Shown piece after piece: positions 1 to 9,474 of a stretch of DNA of 64,000 nt. This DNA is from Vibrio atlanticus (GTDB taxonomy: Bacteria; Pseudomonadota; Gammaproteobacteria; Enterobacterales; Vibrionaceae): contig NZ_AP025461.1 of the NCBI RefSeq assembly GCF_024347315.1, positions 124,001-188,000 of the forward strand, written 5' to 3'. Under the pieces are notes generated by a model. That model ran no database searches. It was not told the origin of the DNA and was given only the letters and a program-made list of their open reading frames with translations. How positions within the stretch are numbered: position 1 is the stretch's first letter; every line of letters begins with the position of its first letter. The position numbers were made by a program, and so were the translations under genes.

Positions 1-359
1 TCCCAAGTCTGATTGCTTCTCTATTCTTGTTCGCCGTTTCGGCGATGGGTGAAAGCGTGAATGTTGAATCCTTCACTTGGGATTCAATCTCAGCGGTAGT
101 TTACCTAGGCTTTGTGGCGAGTGTTGGCGGCATTGTTGCCTACTTTAAACTCGGACAAGTTTCGACGCCGTTCCAAGCGTCTATCTGCTTCCTGATTTTC
201 CCTGTGGTTGCACTACTGATCTCGTGCTACATCAATGGAGAACTACTATCTGAACAGTCACTGGTGATGATGATTCCTCTGCTTTGTGGCATCTTGCTTA
301 CTAAGGCACCAAAAGGAATCTTCAAGTTGCGTGGTGGACTAAAAACCGCAAGAAGCTAA
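1..359 (+). CDS. EamA/DMT-family transporter, C-terminal part
   Basis: The open frame enters from the left edge with no start codon inside the window, so only the last ~119 residues are visible. They form about four hydrophobic segments, ending in a short basic tail (around GGLKTARS). A helix followed by a GGIVAYFKLGQV-type loop and a final helix with short basic end is typical of the second EamA repeat of drug/metabolite exporters in the inner membrane. The substrate cannot be told. The frame ends just before a strong hairpin. The family call is an inference from hydrophobic pattern and wording. Confidence 0.7.
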   Translation, partial: PSLIASLFLFAVSAMGESVNVESFTWDSISAVVYLGFVASVGGIVAYFKLGQVSTPFQASICFLIFPVVALLISCYINGELLSEQSLVMMIPLLCGILLTKAPKGIFKLRGGLKTARS

Positions 360-416
360 TCCTACTGAAAGCTAACCCTACCGGAAGCTGACTAGATATT
401 TCCATCTAGCACATAC

Positions 417-450
417 AAAAAAGCTCCAATATCACTATTGGAGCTTTTTA
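417..450. terminator. Bidirectional rho-independent terminator
   Basis: An A-run, the stem AAGCTCCAATA / TATTGGAGCTT with a 4-nt loop, and a T-run. It lies between the convergent DMT gene and the MFS gene and can serve both. Confidence 0.85.
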
Positions 451-467
451 TTAGTCTTTATCCAGAG

Positions 468-1649
468 TTAGCGCCAGCTAAACATTCGCACTTCATTGCC
501 CTCTTCGGGCTTCTTAGGGATGTTTAAAGACAACGCCAAAGATACCGCCGCCATCGCAGCACCTATGTAGAAAACCGTTGCAGGTGACGATAACCAAATC
601 ACCCCAAATACGACTGGAATAACAACCGCTGCAATATGGTTGATGGTGAATGAGACACCTGCGGTTGATGCCATGTCGGCAGGATCGGCGATTTTCTGGA
701 AATAGGTTTTGATCGCTAATGCGAGTGCAAAGAACAGATGGTCGACAACATACAGCGCCGCTGCCCATTCCGCGCTTTGTACCAAACCATAACCGATAAA
801 CACACCAATCAAACCAACATACTCGAAGATCAGCGCCTTACGCTCTCCAACCACACCGATAAATCGACCAATGCGTTTTGCAAACAAGAAGTTAAACAGG
901 TAATTAATTAAGAACAGTAGTGTTACGTCAGCAGCCGAGTAACCAAACTTCTCTACCATCAGAAAGCCAGCAAACACCGTGAAAATCTGTCTTCTCGCGC
1001 CACTCATAAAGGTGAGTGCGTAGTAGAGCCAGTAACGCTTTCTCAGCACCAACTTCTTATTTTGCTGAGTCTTGGTTTGAAACTCAGGAAAACCAAAGGT
1101 CATCACCAAAACTAGAATAAATCCAATACCGCCAGTAATGCCGTACACCCAAGCAAAATCGAGCTTCAGCTGTTCTAACATCACCCAGATAGATCCGTAA
1201 GTGATTAAGGATGCCAGTGCGCCGACTGAGATCATCTTACCCAGCATCTCGGGCGCTTCTTCTTTACTCAGCCATTGCAGTGACAAAGACTGCTTCAGCG
1301 TTTCAAAATAATGGAAACCCGTCGACATTAAAATGGTGGTCAGTAGTAGGCCAGTAAGTGAAGGAAACAAACCGGTAATCGCCGTACCGACAGTGAGCAT
1401 CGCCAGCGATATCAACATGAAGCGTTGCTCGCGAATGAACGCCAACATAAACACCACAGTAAAGGCCAAGAAGCCAGGGATCTCACGAACACTTTGCAAT
1501 AAACCAATATCCGCACCATCAAAATTCGCTTTCTCAATAACGAAGTTATTAAGCAGCGCCATCCAGCTCGAAAACGCGATAGGGACAACAATCGAAATCA
1601 GTAATAAGAAGTTTTGCGGCGTTTTCCAGCTCGCGGTTTTATCGAACAT
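468..1649 (-). CDS. MFS transporter
   Basis: A 393-residue polytopic inner-membrane protein with about 11-12 hydrophobic segments in two halves, separated by a charged loop near residues 190-205 (QTKTQQNKKLVLRKRYW). Length and layout fit the major facilitator superfamily. No substrate signature is recognised. Its start lies inside the 3' end of the upstream kinase gene (11-bp overlap), so the two are almost certainly translationally coupled. The partner resembles small-molecule kinases, so import or export of a compound that the kinase phosphorylates is a reasonable inference, but nothing shows which compound. Confidence 0.8.
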   Translation of the reverse strand: MFDKTASWKTPQNFLLLISIVVPIAFSSWMALLNNFVIEKANFDGADIGLLQSVREIPGFLAFTVVFMLAFIREQRFMLISLAMLTVGTAITGLFPSLTGLLLTTILMSTGFHYFETLKQSLSLQWLSKEEAPEMLGKMISVGALASLITYGSIWVMLEQLKLDFAWVYGITGGIGFILVLVMTFGFPEFQTKTQQNKKLVLRKRYWLYYALTFMSGARRQIFTVFAGFLMVEKFGYSAADVTLLFLINYLFNFLFAKRIGRFIGVVGERKALIFEYVGLIGVFIGYGLVQSAEWAAALYVVDHLFFALALAIKTYFQKIADPADMASTAGVSFTINHIAAVVIPVVFGVIWLSSPATVFYIGAAMAAVSLALSLNIPKKPEEGNEVRMFSWR

Positions 1650-2814
1650 TGACGGACTCCTGTTCGTCTAATTGGTTAAGCACACGTAAGGTTAGTTGCT
1701 CGGTATACGGGTTGATCTTCCAATGATCAGGGCTCCAACCTTTAACAAAACGTTGAAAATCAGCCCATGCCACGTAAAACATTGGTCGCCATGCAGCTTC
1801 TACTTCATCGAATGAAAGGTGTGGCTGATAGTGCATGAGTGCCGCTTTCAAGTGCTGGAAGTAAGCATCCAGGACTTCTGATTCAAGCTCTGCGCAATCT
1901 TGCGGCCTAACCGCGCTGCTCATGAACAAGGCCACATCTTTCATCGCACAACCACGCCCAACGTATTGGAAATCAACGGCAGCAGCGCGCTCGCTTTTTA
2001 AATCAAAGCAGAAGTTGGCGAGCTTAGCGTCACCATGTACCAAGGTTTGATATGGGCACGCCCTTAATAGATTATCAATGTGCTGCGCTTGGCTCTTAAG
2101 CGGTAAATCAGCCAATGCGTTTAACTCGTCAGGCCGAGTGTCTAAATGCCAATATGTGCCGACTTGCCACAATGAAGCTGAATGTTCTTGATCTACATTG
2201 ATGTGCTTTGCGTGAAAGTTAGCGAGCCATTTAAGGCAAGCATCGCGTTGGTTTTGCTCTTCTAGTGTGTAACCAGACGCCAGCTCAGGCTGAGTATCTT
2301 GGATTGCTAAATCATCAAAAGCAGCAAGCACATCAAACTGAGAAGTTAACGGAAAACCGATTTCGGCCAAATCTTGCATCACAATCAGCCACTCGTGCTC
2401 TTGTAACTCACATTGCAGCCCTACAGGTACAGGGCAACGCTCATCCCACTGTTGGGTAAACGACTGATACCACGCGGTCTCAACTTGGTAAGAGTGCACC
2501 TTTCGTTGATGAGAAAGTTTGGTATTCCAACCCTTTGGGTGTTCTGCTTTATCTGGCAATGCGACATGTTTAACAATCACGCTGTTGAATGAAGAACGCC
2601 TTTCTTTGGAAAAAATCAAACGAACTAATTCACCATACCCGCCCCATAGGCTTTGAATCACCTGAACATCAAACCCTTGGTGACAATCCAGTGAGGCCGC
2701 TATTTTTTGATAAAGCTCATTTTGATAAAACTCTTGTTGATAAAGCTCTGGCTGATTTTGACTTGAATTCGCTATCGGTTGAGCGAGATTTTTTGACGAT
2801 ATTGATTGAGACAT
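1639..2814 (-). CDS. APH/CHK-type phosphotransferase
   Basis: A 391-residue soluble protein with the aminoglycoside-phosphotransferase-fold motifs. The catalytic loop is HGDAKLANF and the metal-binding DFQYVGRG follows about 20 residues later. Spacing and the later 'DVALFMSSAV' segment resemble the CHK/ecdysteroid-kinase-like branch more than classical antibiotic kinases. The N-terminal ~40 residues are low-complexity (repeated YQ-E/N-LYQ words), and the DNA there holds degenerate direct repeats of TTGATAAA. The gene overlaps the MFS gene downstream by 11 bp. Substrate unknown; resistance to an antibiotic is possible but not indicated. Confidence 0.75.
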   Translation of the reverse strand: MSQSISSKNLAQPIANSSQNQPELYQQEFYQNELYQKIAASLDCHQGFDVQVIQSLWGGYGELVRLIFSKERRSSFNSVIVKHVALPDKAEHPKGWNTKLSHQRKVHSYQVETAWYQSFTQQWDERCPVPVGLQCELQEHEWLIVMQDLAEIGFPLTSQFDVLAAFDDLAIQDTQPELASGYTLEEQNQRDACLKWLANFHAKHINVDQEHSASLWQVGTYWHLDTRPDELNALADLPLKSQAQHIDNLLRACPYQTLVHGDAKLANFCFDLKSERAAAVDFQYVGRGCAMKDVALFMSSAVRPQDCAELESEVLDAYFQHLKAALMHYQPHLSFDEVEAAWRPMFYVAWADFQRFVKGWSPDHWKINPYTEQLTLRVLNQLDEQESVNVR

Positions 2815-2824
2815 ATACTCGTTG

Positions 2825-3115
2825 CTATGCTTTATCTGATAGAAGATGAGCCCACTGTGGCTGCCTATTCATATAGTGAATCACATAACTACAAATCGGT
2901 ACAATTTTAAAACCTGCTTGTTCAATTTCAGGCAGTACCGACTCCATCATCACCTTACCGAAGCCCTTACCTTGAAGCTCATCAGGAATACGTGTCGATG
3001 TGATATGTAGTACATCTCCGTCCTTTTGATACTTAACAACCGCGAACTGGTTGGGTTTTAGCTCAACTGTGATCTGGTTCGCTTCTTGATCCCATTTTGT
3101 TGCGTGCATTCTCAA
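2825..3115 (-). CDS. Small GNAT-type acetyltransferase (YjdJ-like)
   Basis: A 96-residue protein with the minimal GNAT core. Beta strands (VVKYQKDGDVLHI) are followed by the acetyl-CoA loop with pattern IPDELQGKGFGKVMMES, and a terminal IVPICSYVIHYM segment. That matches the short YjdJ/COG2388 family, usually ~90-100 residues and mostly uncharacterised. The stop lies 10 bp before the kinase start, so it probably heads the operon with the kinase and MFS transporter. Start supported by the 'aggag' upstream. Confidence 0.8.
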   Translation of the reverse strand: MRMHATKWDQEANQITVELKPNQFAVVKYQKDGDVLHITSTRIPDELQGKGFGKVMMESVLPEIEQAGFKIVPICSYVIHYMNRQPQWAHLLSDKA

Positions 3116-3424
3116 CTCCTGAAAATAATTGATACGACAAACAATAAAAATTTGAAGTATTCATTCCTTGTAATAGACTAACGCAAGCTCATACAAATAG
3201 AACTAAGTACTTGCAAACAAAGTAAATAACTCTGTGCCACCGGCTTAATAACGAATTAGTAAAGATAAAGGCACTCTATAAAACCACGCAGGTACATTTA
3301 GCCAGCGTATGTAATTGCGCTTAATTTATGTAATTGTACCTACTAAATCTAGCACGTATTTGCCCCTTATTAGTAAGTTAACAATATAACAAACAGACGC
3401 ATGTTGGCGCATGGAGAACATATA
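3116..3424. promoter_or_regulatory. Divergent intergenic region
   Basis: About 300 bp of AT-rich sequence between the leftward acetyltransferase and the rightward PilZ gene. The only repeat seen is a direct pair of TATGTAATTG at 3308-3317 and 3327-3336 (19 bp apart, about two helical turns), which could be a regulator site. No clear -35/-10 pair was assigned. Confidence 0.35.
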
Positions 3425-4171
3425 ATGAACGCACCACTGAAGAAGCCTTTGGAGCATAATCAGGCACTTCAAGATCCTCGTAACCGCACCGTTTCTACAT
3501 TAAATAGCACCGATGCACTGGCTATGATAGAGCACGGCAGTGAACTAACATTAAATGTATCGACTCCAGTTGGTACTAAGTTTCTCGCCACCACCAAATT
3601 TATAGGTACACACAGTGATAACTGCATTGTGGTTGAGGTGCCCGACGTATCCAACGATGATCTGAGCTTTTATTTTCAAGAAGGTTTTTGGATGACAGCT
3701 CGTGCTTATTCTCTGCGAGGTGAAGGCGCGCTTATCCACTTTAAAAGCCAAATTCACCATAGGGTTGGGGATCCCTTCCCTATTCTTGTGCTCTCTACAC
3801 CAAGCTCGATGCAAGTAACTCAACTGCGTAAAGAGACACGCTACGAGGTGAACTTAGCTTCCAGAATCATCTTCAACGATCAACGAGCAAACTGTGAGAT
3901 TAGAGACTTATCGAAAAGTGGTTGTCGTTTTGTTACCTCACCGACTTCTCGTGCAATTCAAATTGCCGATCGAGTATCTATTGAAGTTACACCGGAGAAC
4001 TACAATGGCCCACTTATACCGCCATTGAAAGGCATTATCTGTAATCTCCAAAAATCAACGCACTACGCTCGATACGGGGTAGAGTTTGATGATATTGGCC
4101 GCTCTAATGCCAAGCACTTATTGGCGAAGCTGAAGTTCGATGGCACCAAGCTCTGTTTGCGAAATAGGTAG
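3425..4171 (+). CDS. YcgR-like flagellar-brake/PilZ protein
   Basis: Two-domain c-di-GMP effector of 248 residues. Residues ~38-125 form a YcgR-N-like beta domain, and ~131-245 form a PilZ domain. The c-di-GMP contacts are present: R135-x3-R139 (RKETR) and D161-x-S-x2-G (DLSKSG). Proteins of this layout bind c-di-GMP and slow flagellar rotation or affect surface behaviour; which one here is inference. An in-frame ATG lies 24 bp upstream, but GGAGA at 3413-3417 is seven bases before the ATG at 3425, so that start is preferred. Monocistronic, followed by a terminator. Confidence 0.88.
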   Translation: MNAPLKKPLEHNQALQDPRNRTVSTLNSTDALAMIEHGSELTLNVSTPVGTKFLATTKFIGTHSDNCIVVEVPDVSNDDLSFYFQEGFWMTARAYSLRGEGALIHFKSQIHHRVGDPFPILVLSTPSSMQVTQLRKETRYEVNLASRIIFNDQRANCEIRDLSKSGCRFVTSPTSRAIQIADRVSIEVTPENYNGPLIPPLKGIICNLQKSTHYARYGVEFDDIGRSNAKHLLAKLKFDGTKLCLRNR

Positions 4172-4251
4172 AGTCATTTAGCACATTACATTCACCGAAT
4201 ACCGTAAGCAGACCAGATACAGACGGCTCAATAGCGAGCAAAGTCGCAATC

Positions 4252-4288
4252 AAAAAAAGCCATCGATTTTTATGTCGATGGCTTTTTA
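4252..4288. terminator. Rho-independent terminator
   Basis: Stem AAAGCCATCGA / TCGATGGCTTT with a short loop, flanked by A and T runs. It sits between the convergent PilZ gene and the Lon-like protease gene. Confidence 0.85.
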
Positions 4289-4359
4289 GTTCTGGCTATT
4301 TATCTATCTTTTCAACCGCTTATCTAGCTAATAAGCTAGTTGGGTCTATAGATATTAGA

Positions 4360-6720
4360 CTATTTACGCAGTGCGTTCAGTTTAGCTTGAGCGATACCAA
4401 AGATAGTATCGATGGGGTAACTCCCCTCATCACTCGCCTCACCGGCGGCTTTGCCTGTAAACAGCTCAATCGCTTCGGTCACATGGTCGATAGCCCAAAT
4501 ATTAAACTCGCCCTTTTCAACCGCTTTTACGATGTCATTACGCAACATCAGGTTGTGAACATTTGAACGTGGGATGATCACCCCTTGCTCATTTGAACGT
4601 CCTTTGATTTCGCACACATCAAAGAAGCCTTCAATTTTCTCATTCACACCACCAATAGGCTGAGACTCACCGAACTGGTTCATCGAGCCGGTAATCGCGA
4701 TGTCTTGACGGTTCGGCTGCTTAGAGAATGCAGACACCACCGCACAAAACTCGGCCATACTCGCGCTATCACCATCGACGCCACCATACGATTGTTCGAA
4801 GGTGATATTGGTAGTAAGCGGTACTTTCGCTGTCTTACCAAATACCGAAGAAAGGTAAGCCGATAAGATCATCACCCCTTTCGAGTGAATACTGCCACCT
4901 AGGTCTACGTTTCTCTCGATATCAATAACTTCACCGTCACCATAAGCCGTGGTTGCCGTGATTCGGTTCGGCGCACCAAACATATGATCAGTTGTGCTGA
5001 GTACAGACAACGCATTGACCTGCCCAACCGCCTGACCATCCACATGAATCAGTGTTGTACCGTTGGTGAAAGTTTCCATTACGCTGTCTTGTAGTCGCCC
5101 GACACGCATCTGTTGGTTAGATAGCGCTTGGTCAACATGCGTTGCACGAATCAGGTTCGACTTCGCCCCTTTCGCCACGTAGTTTGACTCACGAAGCAGG
5201 TTGGCAATGTGTGCCGAGTGCAGCGACAACTTACTTTGGTCGCCCGCCTGGCGAGAACTGTGCTCAATGATACGAGCAATCGCTTTACGATCACAATGCA
5301 GCATATTGTTGTCATGTACGATACTTGAAATGAAGCGTGCGTAATGCATTTCAGAATCCGCAGTACGCTTCATCTCATCTTCAAAATCGGCCGTCACACG
5401 GAACAGTTCACCAAACTCAGCATCGTAGTGTTGCAGTAGCTGATACGTGTGGTAATCACCGAACAGAATAATCTTCACGTCTAATGGAATAGGCTCTGGA
5501 TCAAGTGATACCGCCCCCGTTAACGTCACCTCTTTTTCTAATGAGGTGAAGCTCAATTGACGCGAACGCAGCGCACGCTTCAAGCCTTCCCACACATAAG
5601 GTTGTTCAAGTACTTTCACGGCATCCATCAGCAATACGCCGCCATTGGCTCTATGTAAGCTACCTGCGCGAATTAATGAGAAGTCCGTGAATACGGTGCC
5701 TTTGAACGTTGCCGTTTCGACATAGCCAAACAGAGAGTGATAATTCGGATTCTCTTCAACCACAATCGGCAGAGTCTCCTCCTTCTGGCTCACAATCACG
5801 TTAACCTTGTAGCGACGTGGCATTTTCTTATCCAAAGAGGCAGTCGCAACTTCTGCTTGCTCTGTACTCTCTTCTAAGAAAATATCAGCGTTATCGACAA
5901 TGTCTTTACGCAGTGCTGTCAGGTACTTTTTGATGTCTGGATATTGGCTGTAATCTTGCTTCAACTGTTTGATGAAATGTGTGATCACATCTCGCGCCGT
6001 ATCATCATTCAGCTTTTGAACTTTCTCTGTGTACGTCTCTTCAAGCTCAGTCAGTTCACGAGAAATGGTCCGCAGACCGACTTCCAATCCATCAATGGTT
6101 TTATCGAATTGATCTTGCTCTTCAGGCGTGAGCAAGTCGAAGCTCTCTTCGGTATGAAGATCATCGCCATTCATCGCGACAAATTGGTAGTCACCCTGAG
6201 TCGTGATCGTCAGGTTGATGCCCTTATCTTTTGCTTCTTGACTGATCGCTTCTAACGCCGCTTGTTGTTTAGCGGCCAACTGATTTTTTAATCGGTCAGC
6301 GCGGTTAAAGTACATCTCGTTATCGAATGCGAGTGGCATTGCTTTAAGAAGCTTACGCATCAGTTTTTCAATATCTTGCTTCAAACTGCTGCCCACGCCA
6401 CGAGGCAATTTCAGCACCTTAGGTGTACGAATGTCTTCAAAATTCGCGATATAACACCAATCAAAAAGCTCCTGCACTTCTTGAGGGTGTCGGTTTAGGT
6501 AGCGTAAGATCATGGTGCGTTTACCAAGACCATTTCGACCTATCGCATAAATGTTGTAACCCTTTTCCTTGATTGACATCGCGAACTCAACGGCTTTTTG
6601 TGCACGTTCTTGCCCGACGATTTCGTCAATTGGAGCCAGTTCTTTGGTCGACTTACATGGTAGCTTGTCGAGTTCCGCTACCTTATACAGCTGTTCTGCA
6701 TTGAGTCTTTGCATCGCCAT
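4360..6720 (-). CDS. Lon-family ATP-dependent protease (AAA_32/Lon_C type)
   Basis: A 786-residue cytoplasmic AAA+ protease. It has an N-terminal region ending in a Walker A (GRNGLGKRT, residues 61-69), a long helical insertion with heptad-like charged stretches (~120-260), AAA elements around residues 330-450, and a C-terminal Lon peptidase domain. The catalytic dyad is visible: Ser652 in GDSAS and Lys695 in GGVNEK, 43 residues apart as in Lon. It lacks the N-terminal LAN substrate domain of classical LonA, so it belongs to the Lon-like group with the AAA_32 domain. Substrates unknown. Stands alone, leftward, with a GGAGG-type site before ATG. Confidence 0.88.
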   Translation of the reverse strand: MAMQRLNAEQLYKVAELDKLPCKSTKELAPIDEIVGQERAQKAVEFAMSIKEKGYNIYAIGRNGLGKRTMILRYLNRHPQEVQELFDWCYIANFEDIRTPKVLKLPRGVGSSLKQDIEKLMRKLLKAMPLAFDNEMYFNRADRLKNQLAAKQQAALEAISQEAKDKGINLTITTQGDYQFVAMNGDDLHTEESFDLLTPEEQDQFDKTIDGLEVGLRTISRELTELEETYTEKVQKLNDDTARDVITHFIKQLKQDYSQYPDIKKYLTALRKDIVDNADIFLEESTEQAEVATASLDKKMPRRYKVNVIVSQKEETLPIVVEENPNYHSLFGYVETATFKGTVFTDFSLIRAGSLHRANGGVLLMDAVKVLEQPYVWEGLKRALRSRQLSFTSLEKEVTLTGAVSLDPEPIPLDVKIILFGDYHTYQLLQHYDAEFGELFRVTADFEDEMKRTADSEMHYARFISSIVHDNNMLHCDRKAIARIIEHSSRQAGDQSKLSLHSAHIANLLRESNYVAKGAKSNLIRATHVDQALSNQQMRVGRLQDSVMETFTNGTTLIHVDGQAVGQVNALSVLSTTDHMFGAPNRITATTAYGDGEVIDIERNVDLGGSIHSKGVMILSAYLSSVFGKTAKVPLTTNITFEQSYGGVDGDSASMAEFCAVVSAFSKQPNRQDIAITGSMNQFGESQPIGGVNEKIEGFFDVCEIKGRSNEQGVIIPRSNVHNLMLRNDIVKAVEKGEFNIWAIDHVTEAIELFTGKAAGEASDEGSYPIDTIFGIAQAKLNALRK

Positions 6721-6960
6721 CGCCGCCTCCTTAGTCCTTCATTACTTGGGTGTAGATAAAATCAGTGTAGATGTAATTGCCTATAAATTTAGTGACTTAC
6801 GCTGCACAGCTGTTCAACTGAACAAATAACATCCAATTTAGCCCATTTTTAGCATTAACCAGAGATTTAATTCACCAACTTAACACGTGAATGATTTTAA
6901 TTTGCAATTGATAATAAATATCATTAACATTTTAGAATATTTAAAATTAAGGATGTGGAC

Positions 6961-7455
6961 ATGGAAATTGAACGCTGCTGGATGCACTACCTAAAAGCTG
7001 AACAGTTAATGGAACAAGGTCATTGGCCCGAAGCACAGCGCCTCTATAACGATGTTCTCACCTCTCTTCCTCATCACATCCAAGACGCGGCATACCAAAG
7101 TGATATCAAACCCTGCCAGTTTGCTTGCTTAATTTCAGGCCTTAGAGACGCCAGTGTCGCTCAATCCGAGATTCTCAATCGTTTAGGCCAGCACCAACAA
7201 GCCTTCGATACCTTGAACCAATCTTATGCATTGATGCAATTTATCTCTCTTGAGGGTACAGAGTTGATTCAGCGTACCTTTAGGTTATTGGAAAAGCAGA
7301 GTGAAGATCTGCTCAATCACCTGATCGCATTTTGCAGTGCTCAGCGCAGCTCACATTGGATGCTCGAGCTAGAACAAATTCAACGCGCTCATCACCATTT
7401 TGGGCAGCTTAAAACCACTTCAGAAGTTCAATCTTCACCTAATGTCTTAAATTGA
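6961..7455 (+). CDS. TPR-like small protein, function unknown
   Basis: A 164-residue acidic, fully helical protein. The opening stretch (AEQLMEQGHWPEAQRLYNDVL) has the A/G/Y/A spacing of a tetratricopeptide helix pair. A second such pair occurs around RLGQHQQAFDTLNQSY. No signal peptide or catalytic motif. A GTG two codons upstream is in frame, but AAGGA eight bases before the ATG at 6961 favours the latter. Only 12 bp separate it from the ABC ATPase gene, so the two are probably one operon. A role as partner or adaptor is a guess. Confidence 0.65.
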   Translation: MEIERCWMHYLKAEQLMEQGHWPEAQRLYNDVLTSLPHHIQDAAYQSDIKPCQFACLISGLRDASVAQSEILNRLGQHQQAFDTLNQSYALMQFISLEGTELIQRTFRLLEKQSEDLLNHLIAFCSAQRSSHWMLELEQIQRAHHHFGQLKTTSEVQSSPNVLN

Positions 7456-7467
7456 TAAGGATATATC

Positions 7468-9096
7468 ATGTCGGACCGGGCCATTCTTAAAGTTAATAAT
7501 CTCTCCGTTAAATTCATAACCAATGATGGAATCATTGATGCGGTAAAAAAGATTAACTTTACTCTTAATTCTAGTGAAACCTTGGCCATTGTTGGCGAAT
7601 CGGGTTCAGGTAAATCTGTCTCTTCCAACGCTTTAATGCGTTTGCTTCCTGATAACGCCATCATTGATGCTCAATCGGAAATCGAATTTGAAGGTCAGTC
7701 GATACTCAAAAAGACTGAACGAGAGATGCAGTCAATTCGTGGTGACAGGATCGGAATGATCTTTCAAGAACCAATGACATCTCTAAACCCATATCTACGC
7801 GTGGGCACACAAGTGGCTGAAGCCATTATGTGTCATCGTAATGTATCGAAATCTCAAGCGAAGCAGCGTGTACTTGAGCTTTTCAACCTTGTGCATCTGC
7901 CAATGCCAGAACAGGCATACAACAAATACCCGCATGAGTTTTCAGGTGGTCAATTACAGCGCATCATGATTGCGATGGCTTTGATCAACGAGCCCGATAT
8001 TTTGATTGCAGACGAACCAACCACAGCATTAGATGTAACGGTTCAGGCTGAAGTACTTTCTTTGATCAAAGAGATTCAAAGCAAGATGGGCATGGCAATT
8101 TTGTTCATCACCCATGACCTTGGCGTAGTAAAACATTTTGCCGACCGTGTTCTGGTGATGTGCAAAGGTGAGCTAGTTGAAGAAGGGATGACTCAAGCCT
8201 TATTCGAGAATCCAAGACACGATTACACACGCATGCTGATTAACTCGATTCCTAAAGGCGCTAAGGTTCCTGTTGAGGCGTCAGCCCCAGAGCTATTGTC
8301 TGCTGACGATATCCGAGTTCAGTTCTTGGTTAAATCACATTTCATCAAGAGTAAAAGTCAGTACTTCGAAGCCGTAAAAGGCATTTCGTTGAATCTTAAA
8401 CAAGGCGAAACGCTAGGCATTGTGGGTGAATCAGGGTCAGGTAAATCGACCCTTGGACGTGCGTTAATCGGCTTGCTGCCAAGTACCGGACGTATTGTTT
8501 ATAAAGGCCAAGATGTCAGTTTGTTGACTGATAAAGAACGTCACAAACTGAAGAAAGATGTACAGATGGTGTTCCAAGACCCTTATGGTTCTTTGTCACC
8601 ACGTATGACAGTTGGGGAAATCATCACCGAAGGCTTAACGGTGCATCAACCTCATCTATCCAAGAAAGAAAGATTAGAAAGAGCTCGTAAAGCGCTGACT
8701 GAAGTTCGCTTAGAACAGAGTTCAATTAACCGTTATCCGCATGAGTTTTCTGGCGGGCAAAGACAACGTATCGCGATTGCTCGTGCGCTGATTCTTGAAC
8801 CCTCTTTCATTCTTCTCGATGAACCCACTTCAGCACTCGATCGCTCGGTGCAACTCACGGTAATCGACCTGTTGAAAGATATTCAGGCCAAGCACAACAT
8901 CGGCTTCCTTTTCATCAGCCACGACCTTTCGGTAGTAAAAGCACTGTCGGATCGTGTATTGGTGATGCAGAAGGGTGAAGTGATGGAAGAAGGGTCTGCC
9001 GAAGATATTTTCAATGCACCGAAAAACGACTACACCAAGAAGTTAATCGCAGCGTCATTCGACTTAGAAAATAAATCGAAAAAAAATGCGGCGTAA
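7468..9096 (+). CDS. Duplicated ATPase of a peptide-type ABC transporter (YejF-like)
   Basis: A 542-residue cytoplasmic protein with two complete ABC ATPase units. The first has Walker A GESGSGKS at residues 43-50, signature FSGGQLQR and Walker B ILIADEPTT. The second has GESGSGKST at ~320-328, FSGGQRQR and ILLDEPTS. Each unit is followed by an oligopeptide/dipeptide-type C-terminal extension. This fused layout is that of YejF, GsiA and similar energisers of peptide or microcin C uptake. No permease or binding protein lies beside it; the gene is followed by a terminator and then an IS block. AAGGA precedes the ATG. Confidence 0.88.
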   Translation: MSDRAILKVNNLSVKFITNDGIIDAVKKINFTLNSSETLAIVGESGSGKSVSSNALMRLLPDNAIIDAQSEIEFEGQSILKKTEREMQSIRGDRIGMIFQEPMTSLNPYLRVGTQVAEAIMCHRNVSKSQAKQRVLELFNLVHLPMPEQAYNKYPHEFSGGQLQRIMIAMALINEPDILIADEPTTALDVTVQAEVLSLIKEIQSKMGMAILFITHDLGVVKHFADRVLVMCKGELVEEGMTQALFENPRHDYTRMLINSIPKGAKVPVEASAPELLSADDIRVQFLVKSHFIKSKSQYFEAVKGISLNLKQGETLGIVGESGSGKSTLGRALIGLLPSTGRIVYKGQDVSLLTDKERHKLKKDVQMVFQDPYGSLSPRMTVGEIITEGLTVHQPHLSKKERLERARKALTEVRLEQSSINRYPHEFSGGQRQRIAIARALILEPSFILLDEPTSALDRSVQLTVIDLLKDIQAKHNIGFLFISHDLSVVKALSDRVLVMQKGEVMEEGSAEDIFNAPKNDYTKKLIAASFDLENKSKKNAA

Positions 9097-9202
9097 CGGG
9101 AACTAATCAACATTAACAGCGTCTTATAAGTACATTCTGAATAATCTCCTAATGGATTGAAATCTAGAATGGATATAGCAAAACTGGTTTGGCCGCCAAA
9201 AG

Positions 9203-9232
9203 AAAAATGTCGCATGGATGCGACATTTTTCG
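9203..9232 (+). terminator. Rho-independent terminator
   Basis: Stem AAAATGTCGCA / TGCGACATTTT around a 4-nt loop, with T-run, about 110 bp after the ABC ATPase stop. Confidence 0.85.
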
Positions 9233-9474
9233 TTTCTGGCGTATGTGAAAAATCAACTCAGTGATCATGCCAGTGATTATGAAGGTTTGCTAAAATTGAC
9301 GGACTTTAAACAGGGTTAGCTGGTAGTCGGGTCACAGCCGCAGAGCGGCTTCGTTCAACTCGTTTTTGGACAAAACTTTGTCAGTGTTTTTGCTAATTTA
9401 GTAAATTATGAATTAATTCAGGTATGGCAAAGTCGTTTAATGAAGTGTCCAATATTGATGGTGAAGATCACGCC
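9233..9474. other. Intergenic remnant left of the IS block
   Basis: About 240 bp without an intact gene. It holds a GC-rich hairpin (AGCCGC AGA GCGGCT, ~9341-9355). An ATG at 9424 opens a short frame (MAKSFNEVSNIDGEDH) that runs straight into truncated IS sequence and stops at 9489. It may be the 5' stump of a gene cut by the IS event. I do not recognise the product. Confidence 0.35.

Noticed and set aside
4360..6720. Classical LonA protease
   Set aside because: No N-terminal LAN domain and Walker A near residue 61; fits the AAA_32/Lon_C type.
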